NCBI RefSeq assembly: GCF_001766835.1 | Contig: NZ_LKEU01000037.1 | Span: 1 to 64,000 of the forward strand | DNA length: 64,000 bases | Direction: 5' to 3' | Source: Acetobacterium wieringae | GTDB lineage: Bacteria; Bacillota; Clostridia; Eubacteriales; Eubacteriaceae | Shown here: one piece after another, positions 1 through 7,392 of the stretch | Position numbering within the stretch: position 1 is the stretch's first letter | Layout of the letters: the number at the start of each line of letters is the position of its first letter | Made by a program: the position numbers and the translations under genes | Notes under the pieces: model-generated | Database searches by the model: none | What the model was told of the DNA's origin: nothing | What the model saw: the letters and a program-made list of their open reading frames with translations, nothing else

Positions 1-129
1 ACATATCATGGACTTTTCCCGTGAGATCAGTTATCGGATGGAGGATACCATCGCCTGGCTAAAGAGCACCAACTAGTGGACCACTTTTGAAATAAAAATC
101 TGGACCATTTTTCACTTGACGAAAGCATA
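1..129 (+). mobile_element. End of a probable IS21-family insertion sequence
   Basis: After the ORF ending at 76 come two spaced repeats (TGGACCAC at 77-84 and TGGACCAT at 101-108), a pattern typical of IS21-family termini. Around base 129 the sequence switches into the coding sequence of a SNF2-like helicase read on the other strand, so this is the likely insertion or recombination junction. The rest of the element is outside the window, so the family cannot be proven here. Confidence 0.45.
2..76 (+). CDS. 3' end of a truncated ORF, probably IS21-type IstB helper ATPase
   Basis: Only the last 24 codons are inside the window; the frame is open to the left edge and ends at TAG 74-76. The tail contains SREISYRMEDTIAWLK, which resembles the final SYR-containing strand of IstB proteins. 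The sequence just after the stop carries two spaced copies of a TGGACCA motif, as at the multi-repeat ends of IS21-family elements. An NAD-dependent epimerase C-terminus is an alternative for so short a peptide. Identity is therefore inferred mainly from context. Confidence 0.4.
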   Translation, partial: HIMDFSREISYRMEDTIAWLKSTN

Positions 130-222
130 ACCTAAGCCCATATTCAATAGAATCGCTGCAATCCGATGTTTTTCGATGTATCGGACTGCAAATTTCTGAT
201 AATCATGTGGTATGAACTTCAT
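112..222 (-). pseudogene. 5' fragment of a phage-type SNF2/DEAD helicase, cut in Walker A
   Basis: Reading down from ATG 222, the peptide begins MKFIPHDYQKFAVRYIE and reaches ILLNMGLG, the start of the SNF2 Walker A motif (normally GLGKT). It then changes to YAFVK and stops at TGA (112-114). This N-terminus is characteristic of the SNF2-family helicase that usually follows the VRR-NUC gene in clostridial phage replication modules. The ATG overlaps the stop of the VRR-NUC gene by 4 bases, so the two were translationally coupled. The remainder of the helicase is displaced beyond the window or lost; the fragment cannot hydrolyse ATP. Confidence 0.75.
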
Positions 223-506
223 AAGGCATCACCTCCAATTTCTCTAATTATTCCTTCTATCTGTTCCTCATCATCCAACACAAACACTCGAAAGCCGATC
301 CGCTGTAACATACCATGCCTTGCCAGCTGCAGTGGTCTCGGTTTTTCTCCCGGCGCTTTCACTTCTACAAATGCAAACTTTCCAAAGGGAAGGAGCACCA
401 AGCGGTCTGGCATACCATCAAATCCGGGAGATGTGAATTTTGGACAGATACCACCGTGCTTTTTGACTGCCATTACAAGTTTTTGTTCAATCGCTTTTTC
501 TTTCAT
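219..506 (-). CDS. VRR-NUC domain protein (phage-type endonuclease)
   Basis: This is a 95-residue single-domain protein. VRR-NUC domains are PD-(D/E)xK-type nucleases, often encoded next to a SNF2 helicase in phages and thought to act as structure-specific nucleases. Visible signature: FDGMPDRLVLLPFGKFAFVE followed by VKAPG, giving the D...E-x-K catalytic set (PDRL, then FVEVK). I chose ATG 506 because AGGAG lies 5 bases upstream; the longer frame to 536 has no ribosome site. Its stop overlaps the start of the broken helicase (ATGA). It is the penultimate gene of the minus-strand replication module. Full length for this family, no damage seen. Confidence 0.85.
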   Translation of the reverse strand: MKEKAIEQKLVMAVKKHGGICPKFTSPGFDGMPDRLVLLPFGKFAFVEVKAPGEKPRPLQLARHGMLQRIGFRVFVLDDEEQIEGIIREIGGDAL

Positions 507-537
507 TTGCTCTCCTGAGAAATGACAATGTGACAAA

Positions 538-672
538 TATGACAGCGTATCCTATATAATCCTTACGTGCGTACAGACATACACCTATATCCATATAACA
601 TAATATTTAATCTATATATAATAGTTGTCATAATTGTCATGAGAAGTCAAAAAGTCCTTTGTTAAAGCCAAT
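538..672. other. AT-rich intergenic stretch with repeated TGACA/TGTCA motifs
   Basis: Between the VapE-like gene and the VRR-NUC gene lies an AT-rich spacer with TGTCATAATTGTCATGA near 626-642 and similar TGACA words on both sides. No ORF with a ribosome site is visible. It may hold a promoter or operator for the VRR-NUC/helicase pair, but no convincing -35/-10 pair with normal spacing was found. Confidence 0.3.
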
Positions 673-3018
673 TTATGACAATGACAGCTTTTCATACATT
701 CTCTGCTGACCATACAATGAAATCTTTTTTCGTTTGCTGCTTTTTTCCCACCCATCGATTTTTATCATAATTGCAGCTATCGCATAGGAATCCGCAGATT
801 TAATGGCAGACAAATTGTTGCCGAAACATTCACACCATATTTCCGCATTGCAGACCTGCTTTCTTTCCACCGTGCCTATCTTAGATCCGCCGAAATCATC
901 GCCACTTAAAAAGTTCTTTCGCTCAAAGAGGCTCATGGACTCCCAGTTTTCCGGGAGCAGGGTGTTTAAGTAATCCTCCACTAAACCCTGTCTTTCATCA
1001 GTTTCCATTGCCTGCTTCTGCTGTTCTTCAGCAATTATTAAATCTTTGCCTTCCAGGTATAAATTCTCACCCTGATTGTATAAATAAAGCGTTTCTGCCC
1101 ATATTTGCGATACCTCATTCTCCGTCAGCTGCCATGATTTTTTAGCGGATTCACTGTGTACATTCACAGGCCAAAAACGTCTATTCCCTGTAATATCGCG
1201 CAGGAAACCATTTTCTGCATTGGTAGAGCCCACTACAATACACTGCCTTGGATGACTTTCGACAACTCTCCCATAAGACGGACGGTAAATATCATCTGTA
1301 CGACTTAGGAATGATTTTATGATTTCAATATCTACCTTTTTCATCCCCGCCATTTCGCCCAATTCCAAAATCAAAAATCCCTGCAGCTTTTCCGCTCCCG
1401 ATTTATCCTTCATATCGGTAAGAGTCAAGCTGTCAGAAAACCAGCTGCCTGCCAATTTTGAAAAGAAGGTTGATTTGCCGATTCCCTGTGTCCCCACTAA
1501 AATAAGGGCACTGTCAAATTTAACACCGGGATGGTATGTTCTTGCCACTGCCGCAATTAGAGTTTTTCTCATAGTTGCTTTCGTATAGGTGTTGTCCTCT
1601 GCACCGAAATAATCAATGAGAAGGCTTTCGATTCTCTGAACTTTGTCCCATTCAGGCAGACTGTCAAAATAATCTCGGGCAGGATGAAAGTGGCGATCCT
1701 CAACCGCCTTCGTAAAAGCCACATCATGGTTTCGGCTGGAAAAAGATTGATATTTGATGTCGATAAGCGCTTTCATTTGAGCTGTATCCGCATCTCGCCA
1801 GAACCGGTTGTCCACAGGGCGTTCCCACGGAACACTGCCTGTAATTTCAATTCTGCCCGCCATCTCATTAAATGCGATATTAGCAAAATCGGTATCATTA
1901 TTTAGGATCAGCATCAAATTCCACACACTGTTTTCAAGGCACTTACTCCTTGGCATATATCTGAGCTTCGATCGCCAATCACCATCATCCGAAAAATCAT
2001 CATCAATCTGTGACTGTCTTTCCTCCAACACACGCAGTTTTACCTTTTCCTGCTTCATTGCGAACTCACACATGCTTTTAAACGATTTGTTATCATCATC
2101 GTTACCAAATTTGTGAATACGGACAATATCAAATGCATTACAAAGTTTGAGATATGCTGGGTCTTTGGCATGGTGGCTGTAAACAAATTTACCGTTTTCC
2201 TTTATCTCAACACCTGCCATACTACTTGATGCAATAAGGTGGAAACGACTGTCGCTGTCGGTTGGTTCATATACATCAGAGAGAAATGTATCAATGGCAA
2301 GTGTAACCGGGAAGAATACTCTGTTGAATAAACCAACCACACCTTCTTTTTCAAGCGGATCCTGCACCTTTTGGAAATTTGCAGTATTTGCCTTACTCTC
2401 CCTTGAAGATGTAGGCAGTCTAGTGGGATCAGTCCATTCCGGGTGTGCCAATAAAATATCATCGGGATTAATCCAGTCACCATCTATCTCTTTATACAGA
2501 AAAGTTCCATTTGCCGGAGTGCTAGGCCAGTACATCAGCTGATTCGGCTGATAGGAGCATTCGTCAAAATAATCCATCCCCAGCATCTGTGCCAGATATC
2601 TTGCTACCGCAACATACTCTTCCTGATTGACATCCCTTGTAAGTGGAAATACTAAACGAACTCTCGGATTTTCATCCGTATGGCTGTGGGTTGTATATAA
2701 AACAGAGGTATAGGCGGTATTCTTCTCATAGTCCAATAAAAACGCTTCATCTATTCTGTCACCATCCAGTGCTACCATAGAACGGGACTCCACCGAATCA
2801 ATTCTTCGTCTGCCGCCCTTTAGTACACCTGCTACAAACCCGCCGTGGTCTTTCGCATCATCTCTTTTTGCTTTGGAGAACTTTGCATATTCCTCTGCTG
2901 ACTCTGATGTTCTGATTGTAACTTTCAGCCGCTCCTTCAGTTCATCGAAGCGAATGTTCTTATTGCTCCATTGTTTTGCCGCGCGGCTGTTTCCATAAGC
3001 AATATTCAAATCACGCAT
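673..3018 (-). CDS. Primase-polymerase/VapE-type helicase (virulence-associated E family)
   Basis: A 781-residue replication protein. The N-terminal ~200 residues look like an archaeo-eukaryotic-type primase domain (MVALDGDRID acidic motif, later PRVRLVFPL). The C-terminal half is a VirE/VapE superfamily-3-like ATPase with Walker A LVGTQGIGKSTFFSKL, then LILELGEMAG and VVGSTNAENGFLRD. Such primase-helicases initiate replication of phages and satellite islands. The start ATG 3018 is preceded by AGGAGG at 9 bases and overlaps the preceding gene stop by 8 bases (ATGCGTGA), so it is coupled to the DUF4406-like gene. Length is normal for the clostridial phage version and no frameshift is visible. 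Confidence 0.85.
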   Translation of the reverse strand: MRDLNIAYGNSRAAKQWSNKNIRFDELKERLKVTIRTSESAEEYAKFSKAKRDDAKDHGGFVAGVLKGGRRRIDSVESRSMVALDGDRIDEAFLLDYEKNTAYTSVLYTTHSHTDENPRVRLVFPLTRDVNQEEYVAVARYLAQMLGMDYFDECSYQPNQLMYWPSTPANGTFLYKEIDGDWINPDDILLAHPEWTDPTRLPTSSRESKANTANFQKVQDPLEKEGVVGLFNRVFFPVTLAIDTFLSDVYEPTDSDSRFHLIASSSMAGVEIKENGKFVYSHHAKDPAYLKLCNAFDIVRIHKFGNDDDNKSFKSMCEFAMKQEKVKLRVLEERQSQIDDDFSDDGDWRSKLRYMPRSKCLENSVWNLMLILNNDTDFANIAFNEMAGRIEITGSVPWERPVDNRFWRDADTAQMKALIDIKYQSFSSRNHDVAFTKAVEDRHFHPARDYFDSLPEWDKVQRIESLLIDYFGAEDNTYTKATMRKTLIAAVARTYHPGVKFDSALILVGTQGIGKSTFFSKLAGSWFSDSLTLTDMKDKSGAEKLQGFLILELGEMAGMKKVDIEIIKSFLSRTDDIYRPSYGRVVESHPRQCIVVGSTNAENGFLRDITGNRRFWPVNVHSESAKKSWQLTENEVSQIWAETLYLYNQGENLYLEGKDLIIAEEQQKQAMETDERQGLVEDYLNTLLPENWESMSLFERKNFLSGDDFGGSKIGTVERKQVCNAEIWCECFGNNLSAIKSADSYAIAAIMIKIDGWEKSSKRKKISLYGQQRMYEKLSLS

Positions 3019-3442
3019 GATCAATAACCTCCTGCAAATCGCTGCAAAAATATCGCAGTTTGATATTTTTTCTCCTGGCTCTCTTTATTTCAGCAACCAT
3101 CCCTGCTGATATGATTTCTCCAAACACCCACACCTCACTGCAGTAGCTCATTAAAACATTTCCAAAATGAACCCCCAGTTCTCGCTCCATCAAAGCATTA
3201 TCATTAAGAAACTTCGGAAACAGCAAATGCGGAGTAATTGGGATACATCCCTGCTCAACAACAAACCGGCTGTACTTTCGTGCATTTTCATCGTTCCCGG
3301 CAACATCCCCTGAAAAAGGGGAGCATACATATACCATTGGTCTGTACGCTCTTATTGCTTTTGTTTCCTTTTCAAGATTGGATGTAAAACAGCAAGTGAT
3401 TGGATCAGGATAGCCTTCGCAGTTATACTTGCTCACAGCCAC
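3011..3442 (-). CDS. DUF4406-like / nucleoside deoxyribosyltransferase-fold protein
   Basis: A 143-residue protein with VYVCSPFSGDV near residue 37, a motif seen in DUF4406 and nucleoside 2-deoxyribosyltransferase-like folds. It continues with ARKYSRFVVEQGCIPITPHL and VWVFGE, again typical. A role in nucleotide metabolism of the element is plausible but unproven. GTG at 3442 is the likely start, since GGGAGG sits 8 bases upstream. The gene overlaps the zinc-ribbon gene upstream and the VapE-like gene downstream, so all three are probably translated as a unit. Confidence 0.65.
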   Translation of the reverse strand: MAVSKYNCEGYPDPITCCFTSNLEKETKAIRAYRPMVYVCSPFSGDVAGNDENARKYSRFVVEQGCIPITPHLLFPKFLNDNALMERELGVHFGNVLMSYCSEVWVFGEIISAGMVAEIKRARRKNIKLRYFCSDLQEVIDHA

Positions 3443-3647
3443 TGTCCTTACCTCCCATCAATTTTTTGCTGCAGCTGCCACATAGTACCGATGTACCAAA
3501 AAGGTCAATCTCTCCATCATCAAACACATCCGCCAAGTCGACCTGAACCTCCGAGCCACAGTGCGGACAGCGACAGAAAACATTCTCATCGTCAATTTCG
3601 ATGGAAACTTCCATTGCATCATTTAACTGTTCTTTTACATAAAACAT
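3423..3647 (-). CDS. Small zinc-ribbon-like protein
   Basis: A 74-residue acidic protein with two cysteine pairs, CRCPHCGSE and VLCGSCSKKL, giving a treble-clef or zinc-ribbon arrangement. Function unknown; such proteins are common fillers of phage early operons. A longer frame exists to 3824, but ATG 3647 has a strong GGAGGAGG 6-8 bases upstream, and this site lies in the last codons of the Rha gene, whose stop (3649-3651) overlaps. I therefore take 3647 as the start. The 3' end overlaps the DUF4406-like gene by 20 bases. Confidence 0.7.
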   Translation of the reverse strand: MFYVKEQLNDAMEVSIEIDDENVFCRCPHCGSEVQVDLADVFDDGEIDLFGTSVLCGSCSKKLMGGKDSGCEQV

Positions 3648-3648
3648 T

Positions 3649-4314
3649 TTATTTGTCCTCCTCCAATTTGGTTTTGTACCATTCCAGACGGCGTTTGCGA
3701 TCTTCATAATTCGGAAAAGCAACGAGCAATCCCACGTCGACCTTCTGCAAAGTTTCCAGCATATCAATCTGTTCTTTGGATAGGTATGGTCTGATGCTAA
3801 TTCCTTTTTCAATGTTATTTGCAAGTCTGAACTGCTTTGCAGTCATTCCAATTACAATACGATTTAACATATCGCATTCATTGCTGAAGTGATACGGCTT
3901 TGGATTGTCATGGAGCAGCTTGATATTTCCAGTCAAAAGTGGGAACTCTTTTCTAGCTGAAACCATATTCTTAATAAAGTCATCCATCTCATTAAATCTG
4001 CGAATATACAATTCCTTAAATTTCATAGCTTTTTTGCCAGTGTATCCCATTGCCAGCATTGTAAATCCGTCACGAGTCAAGCAGTAGCATGGTTGTTTTT
4101 TATTCTGGAAATTCGTGTATGAGGACGGCGCAAAATTGCGCTGTCGAAAATCCGCACTCAATCCAGATTCAGAGTCAACGATCTTTCGAATATCACGCAG
4201 TACCTCTTTATGATTTTTCTCAAAAAAGTCTGCCACATACAAGCTGTCAACCCTCGCAACGTCATGGGTGTCTGCAAAAATTCCGAATTCGTCTTTGGGT
4301 ATCAATTCTTTCAT
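3649..4314 (-). CDS. Rha-family phage regulatory protein
   Basis: A 221-residue protein. Residues ~10-105 form a Rha/pRha domain: ARVDSLYVADFFEKNHKEVL near the start, then CYCLTRDGFTMLAMGYTGKK and AMKFKELYIRRFNEMD. Rha proteins are phage-encoded regulators that interfere with growth or lysogeny when integration host factor-type regulation is absent. The C-terminal ~90 residues are a separate helical region that I do not recognise. Start ATG 4314 is supported by GGAGGT 6 bases upstream; the frame extends 16 codons further without a site. It follows a repeated leader sequence described separately. Confidence 0.8.
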   Translation of the reverse strand: MKELIPKDEFGIFADTHDVARVDSLYVADFFEKNHKEVLRDIRKIVDSESGLSADFRQRNFAPSSYTNFQNKKQPCYCLTRDGFTMLAMGYTGKKAMKFKELYIRRFNEMDDFIKNMVSARKEFPLLTGNIKLLHDNPKPYHFSNECDMLNRIVIGMTAKQFRLANNIEKGISIRPYLSKEQIDMLETLQKVDVGLLVAFPNYEDRKRRLEWYKTKLEEDK

Positions 4315-4340
4315 TGAAATACCTCCGTTCCTAAAAGTAG

Positions 4341-4391
4341 GGCTTTGCCCTCTAATAGTCAAAGGACAAAACCCTATGTTTTAAGAACCAT
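4341..4391 (-). repeat. Leader repeat, copy A (ahead of the Rha gene)
   Basis: On the minus strand this reads GGTTCTTAAAACAT, a variable 6-base core, GTCCTTT, then ACT-rich spacer and AGAGGGCAA. A near-identical copy of about 48 bases lies at 9043-9091 ahead of another gene of the same module. Copy A also contains a small hairpin (AGGGC-TTT-GCCCT, 4339-4351). Position just 5' of translation units suggests a shared promoter-proximal leader or processing/regulatory site. Confidence 0.6.
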
Positions 4392-4395
4392 ATTT

Positions 4396-4500
4396 CTAAT
4401 CTTTTTGTAAAAATATCCTTCTGTATCCTGAAATCCAATTTTGGCCATGTGCTTTATCAGCAGATGAGCATATTTCTTTTACAGCCTTTTTGTACCATCT
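4396..4500 (-). pseudogene. Possible remnant of a small phage gene (no start codon)
   Basis: A 34-codon stretch, RWYKKAVKEICSSADKAHGQ followed by NWISGYRRIFLQKD, has a protein-like composition and ends at TAG 4396-4398. It is preceded in frame by TGA and has no start. A GGAGGT and an out-of-frame ATG lie shortly upstream, so a small indel or stop mutation could have destroyed a short gene. This is a reading of the sequence only; no homologue is known to me. Confidence 0.25.
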
Positions 4501-4607
4501 TCACGGATCACATTTTTGTGATTCGTTACCTCCCGATTTTTTCAAAGTGAAATAATCCCCCTACCTCATAGCCTTGGGAGGTGCCAAAAGTTGAGGATTT
4601 TTTAAAA

Positions 4608-6602
4608 TTAATCTTTTTGATAAAATTGACAGGTATAGCCATCGGCTCGCAGTAACAGGCCTTTTGCCCAGGTTGGTGTTCTTGCCATTTGCTCACAAAC
4701 AACAGAAAGTGACATGCGCATATCCGCCTCAATTATCACTTCATCATGGACATGGGCCACGATCATACAATTCTTTAAAGTCTCCATGGCAAAACACAAA
4801 ATATCTCGGCTGATTGCCTGAACGATATTCTCGACAAATTTCGGTCCGTAACTCTCAATACGTTCCCATTTCTTTGTACCGCCCACCCCTTCATAGGTCA
4901 CCGACTCACCACCAAAACGGTTCTCCCCAATTCGGGGTTTGACATAAGCCAGTTTTCTGCCAGAAGGAAGGGTGATAAATAAAAAACCGCTCTGATAAGA
5001 AAAATAAATACCATGAGTTTTTGTTGACGTTTTTTGTTTGATACATTCTTTTACGGCACGATCCACCGCCCACCAGAAACGAACGATGTTTGGATTAGCC
5101 TGACGCCAGGCATCAACCAGCGGCTTTAGCTCATCTTCCTGCATCCCGGATTCTAGAGCACCCATTGCTTTTAATGCACCGACTGATCCGCCATAACCAC
5201 AGCTAAGTTCGCATTGCTTCCCTTTCTGTCTGAGATCTCTATTTTCGCCATGTTTGACCACGTTGCAGTGAAACATCTTTGATGCGGTCGCACAGTAGAT
5301 GTCCCCGTTATCTGCAAAAACATCCATCCGCCAGCTTTCACCCGCAAGCCACGAAAGCACTCTTGCCTCAATCGCTGAAAAATCGGCAACAATAAACTTC
5401 ATGCCATCACGTGGGACAAAAGCAGTACGAATCAGCTGCGACAGGGTGTCCGGGATATCATCATATAAAAGTTCCATTGCAGCATAATTGCCAGACTCCA
5501 CAAGACCCCGCGCCAGCTCCAAATCTGGCATATGGTTCTGCCTAAGGTTTTGTAATTGGATGAGCCTTCCAGAATACCGACCCGTTCTATTACCGCCATA
5601 AAATTGAAACATTCCTCTCGCTCTGCCGTCCGCACAGACAGCGTTATTCATAGCTTGATATTTTTTTACGGAGGATTTAGCAAGCTGCTGCCGAAGGTTT
5701 AAAACTTCTGCCAGCTCCTTTGGAGCAGTTTTAACCGCCTGTGCTACTTCTTTTTTGCCAATGCTGTCCATTTCCAGTCCGTTATCTGCAAGCCAAAGTT
5801 TCATCTGCATTACAGAGTTTGGGTTCTCAAGACTGGTCAACTCCTGCATTTTATGCAACAGTTCTGACTTAGATTTTGCATCAAAATCAAGGGCGTTCTC
5901 AACCACTGCCATATCAAGGGCAATCCCACGGTCATTGATTTCCTGGTCAAGGTGGTATTCCTCCCAAACAAAATCCGGCACCGGATATTGTTTCAGCTTT
6001 TCCTGAATGGATATCTCCACTTCAACATCACGTTTGTTATAGAATTTAAACAGATTCCATTTTTCTTCATTATGCACCGGTAAATTACGCGTTCTTCCTC
6101 CGTTAACTTTGGTCGGCTTGCAGGGAACACAAAAATAGCGAATGAGTTCTTTGCCTTCCTTCAGTTTCTGTTCCGCCAAACCAAGGACTGCACCAACACC
6201 TGCAAGAGACAACGGCAGTCCCATGTATGCAGACCATATCATGGAGCATTTCCAGGCCGATGGGTCAAGATAGTCTCCGACTGTGTCTTCTTCAATGCTG
6301 TAGCTGCTAAAATATTCTGAATAATTCCGACGAAGCCATACTGATAAACAGATCCTCTCGAATGCACAGTTAAAACTCCATTTAATGACAGAATCATCAG
6401 TTAATGCTTCTATAATTTCCTGTGGAATTTTCTCCCCAAAGGAAAGGTCAATCACATGTATCTCACCACCATCGACAGCATATCCAAACAGGAGTATTTC
6501 GAAATTGGGAGATTGGGCATATTTATATAAGCCGCATTTTTGCAAATCCACATCAGAAAAAGTTTCTAGATCTAAATTTATGCACTTAATCTTTTTTTTC
6601 AT
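4608..6602 (-). CDS. Phage-type family A DNA polymerase with 3'-5' exonuclease domain
   Basis: A 664-residue replicative polymerase of the mobile element. The N-terminal exonuclease domain opens with INLDLETFSDVDL (DxE motif). The polymerase domain shows motif A (DFSAIEARVLSWLAGESW), motif B (RQKGKQCELSCGYGG, with K and G-Y-G retained) and motif C (VHDEVI). There is no 5'-3' exonuclease domain, as usual for these phage polymerases. ATG 6602 is the natural start. Downstream there is a ~210-base gap before the next gene, holding the leader repeat and a gene remnant. All catalytic motifs look intact. Confidence 0.93.
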   Translation of the reverse strand: MKKKIKCINLDLETFSDVDLQKCGLYKYAQSPNFEILLFGYAVDGGEIHVIDLSFGEKIPQEIIEALTDDSVIKWSFNCAFERICLSVWLRRNYSEYFSSYSIEEDTVGDYLDPSAWKCSMIWSAYMGLPLSLAGVGAVLGLAEQKLKEGKELIRYFCVPCKPTKVNGGRTRNLPVHNEEKWNLFKFYNKRDVEVEISIQEKLKQYPVPDFVWEEYHLDQEINDRGIALDMAVVENALDFDAKSKSELLHKMQELTSLENPNSVMQMKLWLADNGLEMDSIGKKEVAQAVKTAPKELAEVLNLRQQLAKSSVKKYQAMNNAVCADGRARGMFQFYGGNRTGRYSGRLIQLQNLRQNHMPDLELARGLVESGNYAAMELLYDDIPDTLSQLIRTAFVPRDGMKFIVADFSAIEARVLSWLAGESWRMDVFADNGDIYCATASKMFHCNVVKHGENRDLRQKGKQCELSCGYGGSVGALKAMGALESGMQEDELKPLVDAWRQANPNIVRFWWAVDRAVKECIKQKTSTKTHGIYFSYQSGFLFITLPSGRKLAYVKPRIGENRFGGESVTYEGVGGTKKWERIESYGPKFVENIVQAISRDILCFAMETLKNCMIVAHVHDEVIIEADMRMSLSVVCEQMARTPTWAKGLLLRADGYTCQFYQKD

Positions 6603-6628
6603 TTAGTCACATCCTTTCAATCAGCAAA

Positions 6629-6652
6629 GCGGCGAAGGATTACCTACGCCGC
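6629..6652 (-). terminator. Hairpin between the small membrane gene and the polymerase gene
   Basis: GCGGCG (6629-6634) pairs with CGCCGC (6647-6652) around a 12-base loop, with only a short T stretch beyond. It could be a weak attenuator or an RNA-stabilising hairpin inside the operon, just upstream of the polymerase start. Confidence 0.35.
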
Positions 6653-6674
6653 CCACCGATTCTGATCACGCTTC

Positions 6675-6809
6675 TTATTCCGCAGAGTCTTCCTTTTTCT
6701 TTTTAAACTTTTTAACTGCACTGCAGATAAGATATATCACATCTGCGAGAAGGTAACCCATCACTGATCCGAAGCAGAATGCAAGCATTAAACTCTGAAC
6801 TGTTGTCAT
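6675..6809 (-). CDS. 44-residue single-span membrane protein
   Basis: A short gene missed by a 60-codon cutoff. It starts at ATG 6809 with AGGAGGGC 8 bases upstream and ends at TAA 6675. The peptide starts MTTVQSLMLAFCFGSVMGYL, has one hydrophobic segment to about residue 30 (LLADVIYLICSAV), then a lysine-rich tail KKFKKKKEDSAE. Strong ribosome site, correct spacing and placement between the DUF2815 gene and the polymerase gene support it as real. Orientation is probably with the basic tail in the cytoplasm. Function unknown. Confidence 0.65.
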   Translation of the reverse strand: MTTVQSLMLAFCFGSVMGYLLADVIYLICSAVKKFKKKKEDSAE

Positions 6810-6824
6810 ATTCTATTGCCCTCC

Positions 6825-7391
6825 TTATGCGAGAAAATCATCATCGATATCTGTTGCAAAATCGTCCTCAGCACGGCTTTTTCCACCAAGAGGATCTCCA
6901 TCTTTAATTTTCTGAAGATTGTTTAATCCACAGGCGATACCCTTATTGCCATTGGAATTAAAGGCATAGAAATTGATCGACGCACGGCCATATACCCCAC
7001 TGTATACTTCACTGCGGTCAAGGATAGGTTGACGGTCGGCATCGACAACACCGGGAGCGGCCACACTGTTTGCATTGACAAAAAAGCAATTTTCATAGGC
7101 TTCATCGTCTGGACGTTCCAAATCGCCATCCCTCATTGGTGTTTTAAGAACTGAAAGTGCAGGCACGGTCTTTCCGCTACCCTTCAACTTGGATTCGCCC
7201 TCCTCATATGCCGCCTGAATGGCTGCTTTAATCTTGTTCACGGTTACGGTATCGTCCTTCGATATAATAAGGCTGACGCTATATTTCGGGGTTCCTCCCG
7301 CGATACTTTTTGCATCCCAAATGTTAGCATATGACCATCTCGTGTTTACTCCAGTGATTACCTTGGTTGGGTTCGTATAATTCATTGACAT
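6825..7391 (-). CDS. DUF2815 family protein, probable phage single-stranded DNA-binding protein
   Basis: A 188-residue protein with an OB-fold-like pattern and an acidic C-terminus (DDFATDIDDDFLA), the usual feature of phage ssDNA-binding proteins that recruit replication partners. Its place directly downstream of the DUF2800 gene and upstream of the polymerase is the standard order in clostridial phage replication modules. ATG 7391 has AAGGAGG 9 bases upstream; the ORF can be extended 8 codons but without a site. ssDNA binding is inferred from family position and the acidic tail, not shown by a motif. Confidence 0.75.
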   Translation of the reverse strand: MSMNYTNPTKVITGVNTRWSYANIWDAKSIAGGTPKYSVSLIISKDDTVTVNKIKAAIQAAYEEGESKLKGSGKTVPALSVLKTPMRDGDLERPDDEAYENCFFVNANSVAAPGVVDADRQPILDRSEVYSGVYGRASINFYAFNSNGNKGIACGLNNLQKIKDGDPLGGKSRAEDDFATDIDDDFLA

Positions 7392-7392
7392 A

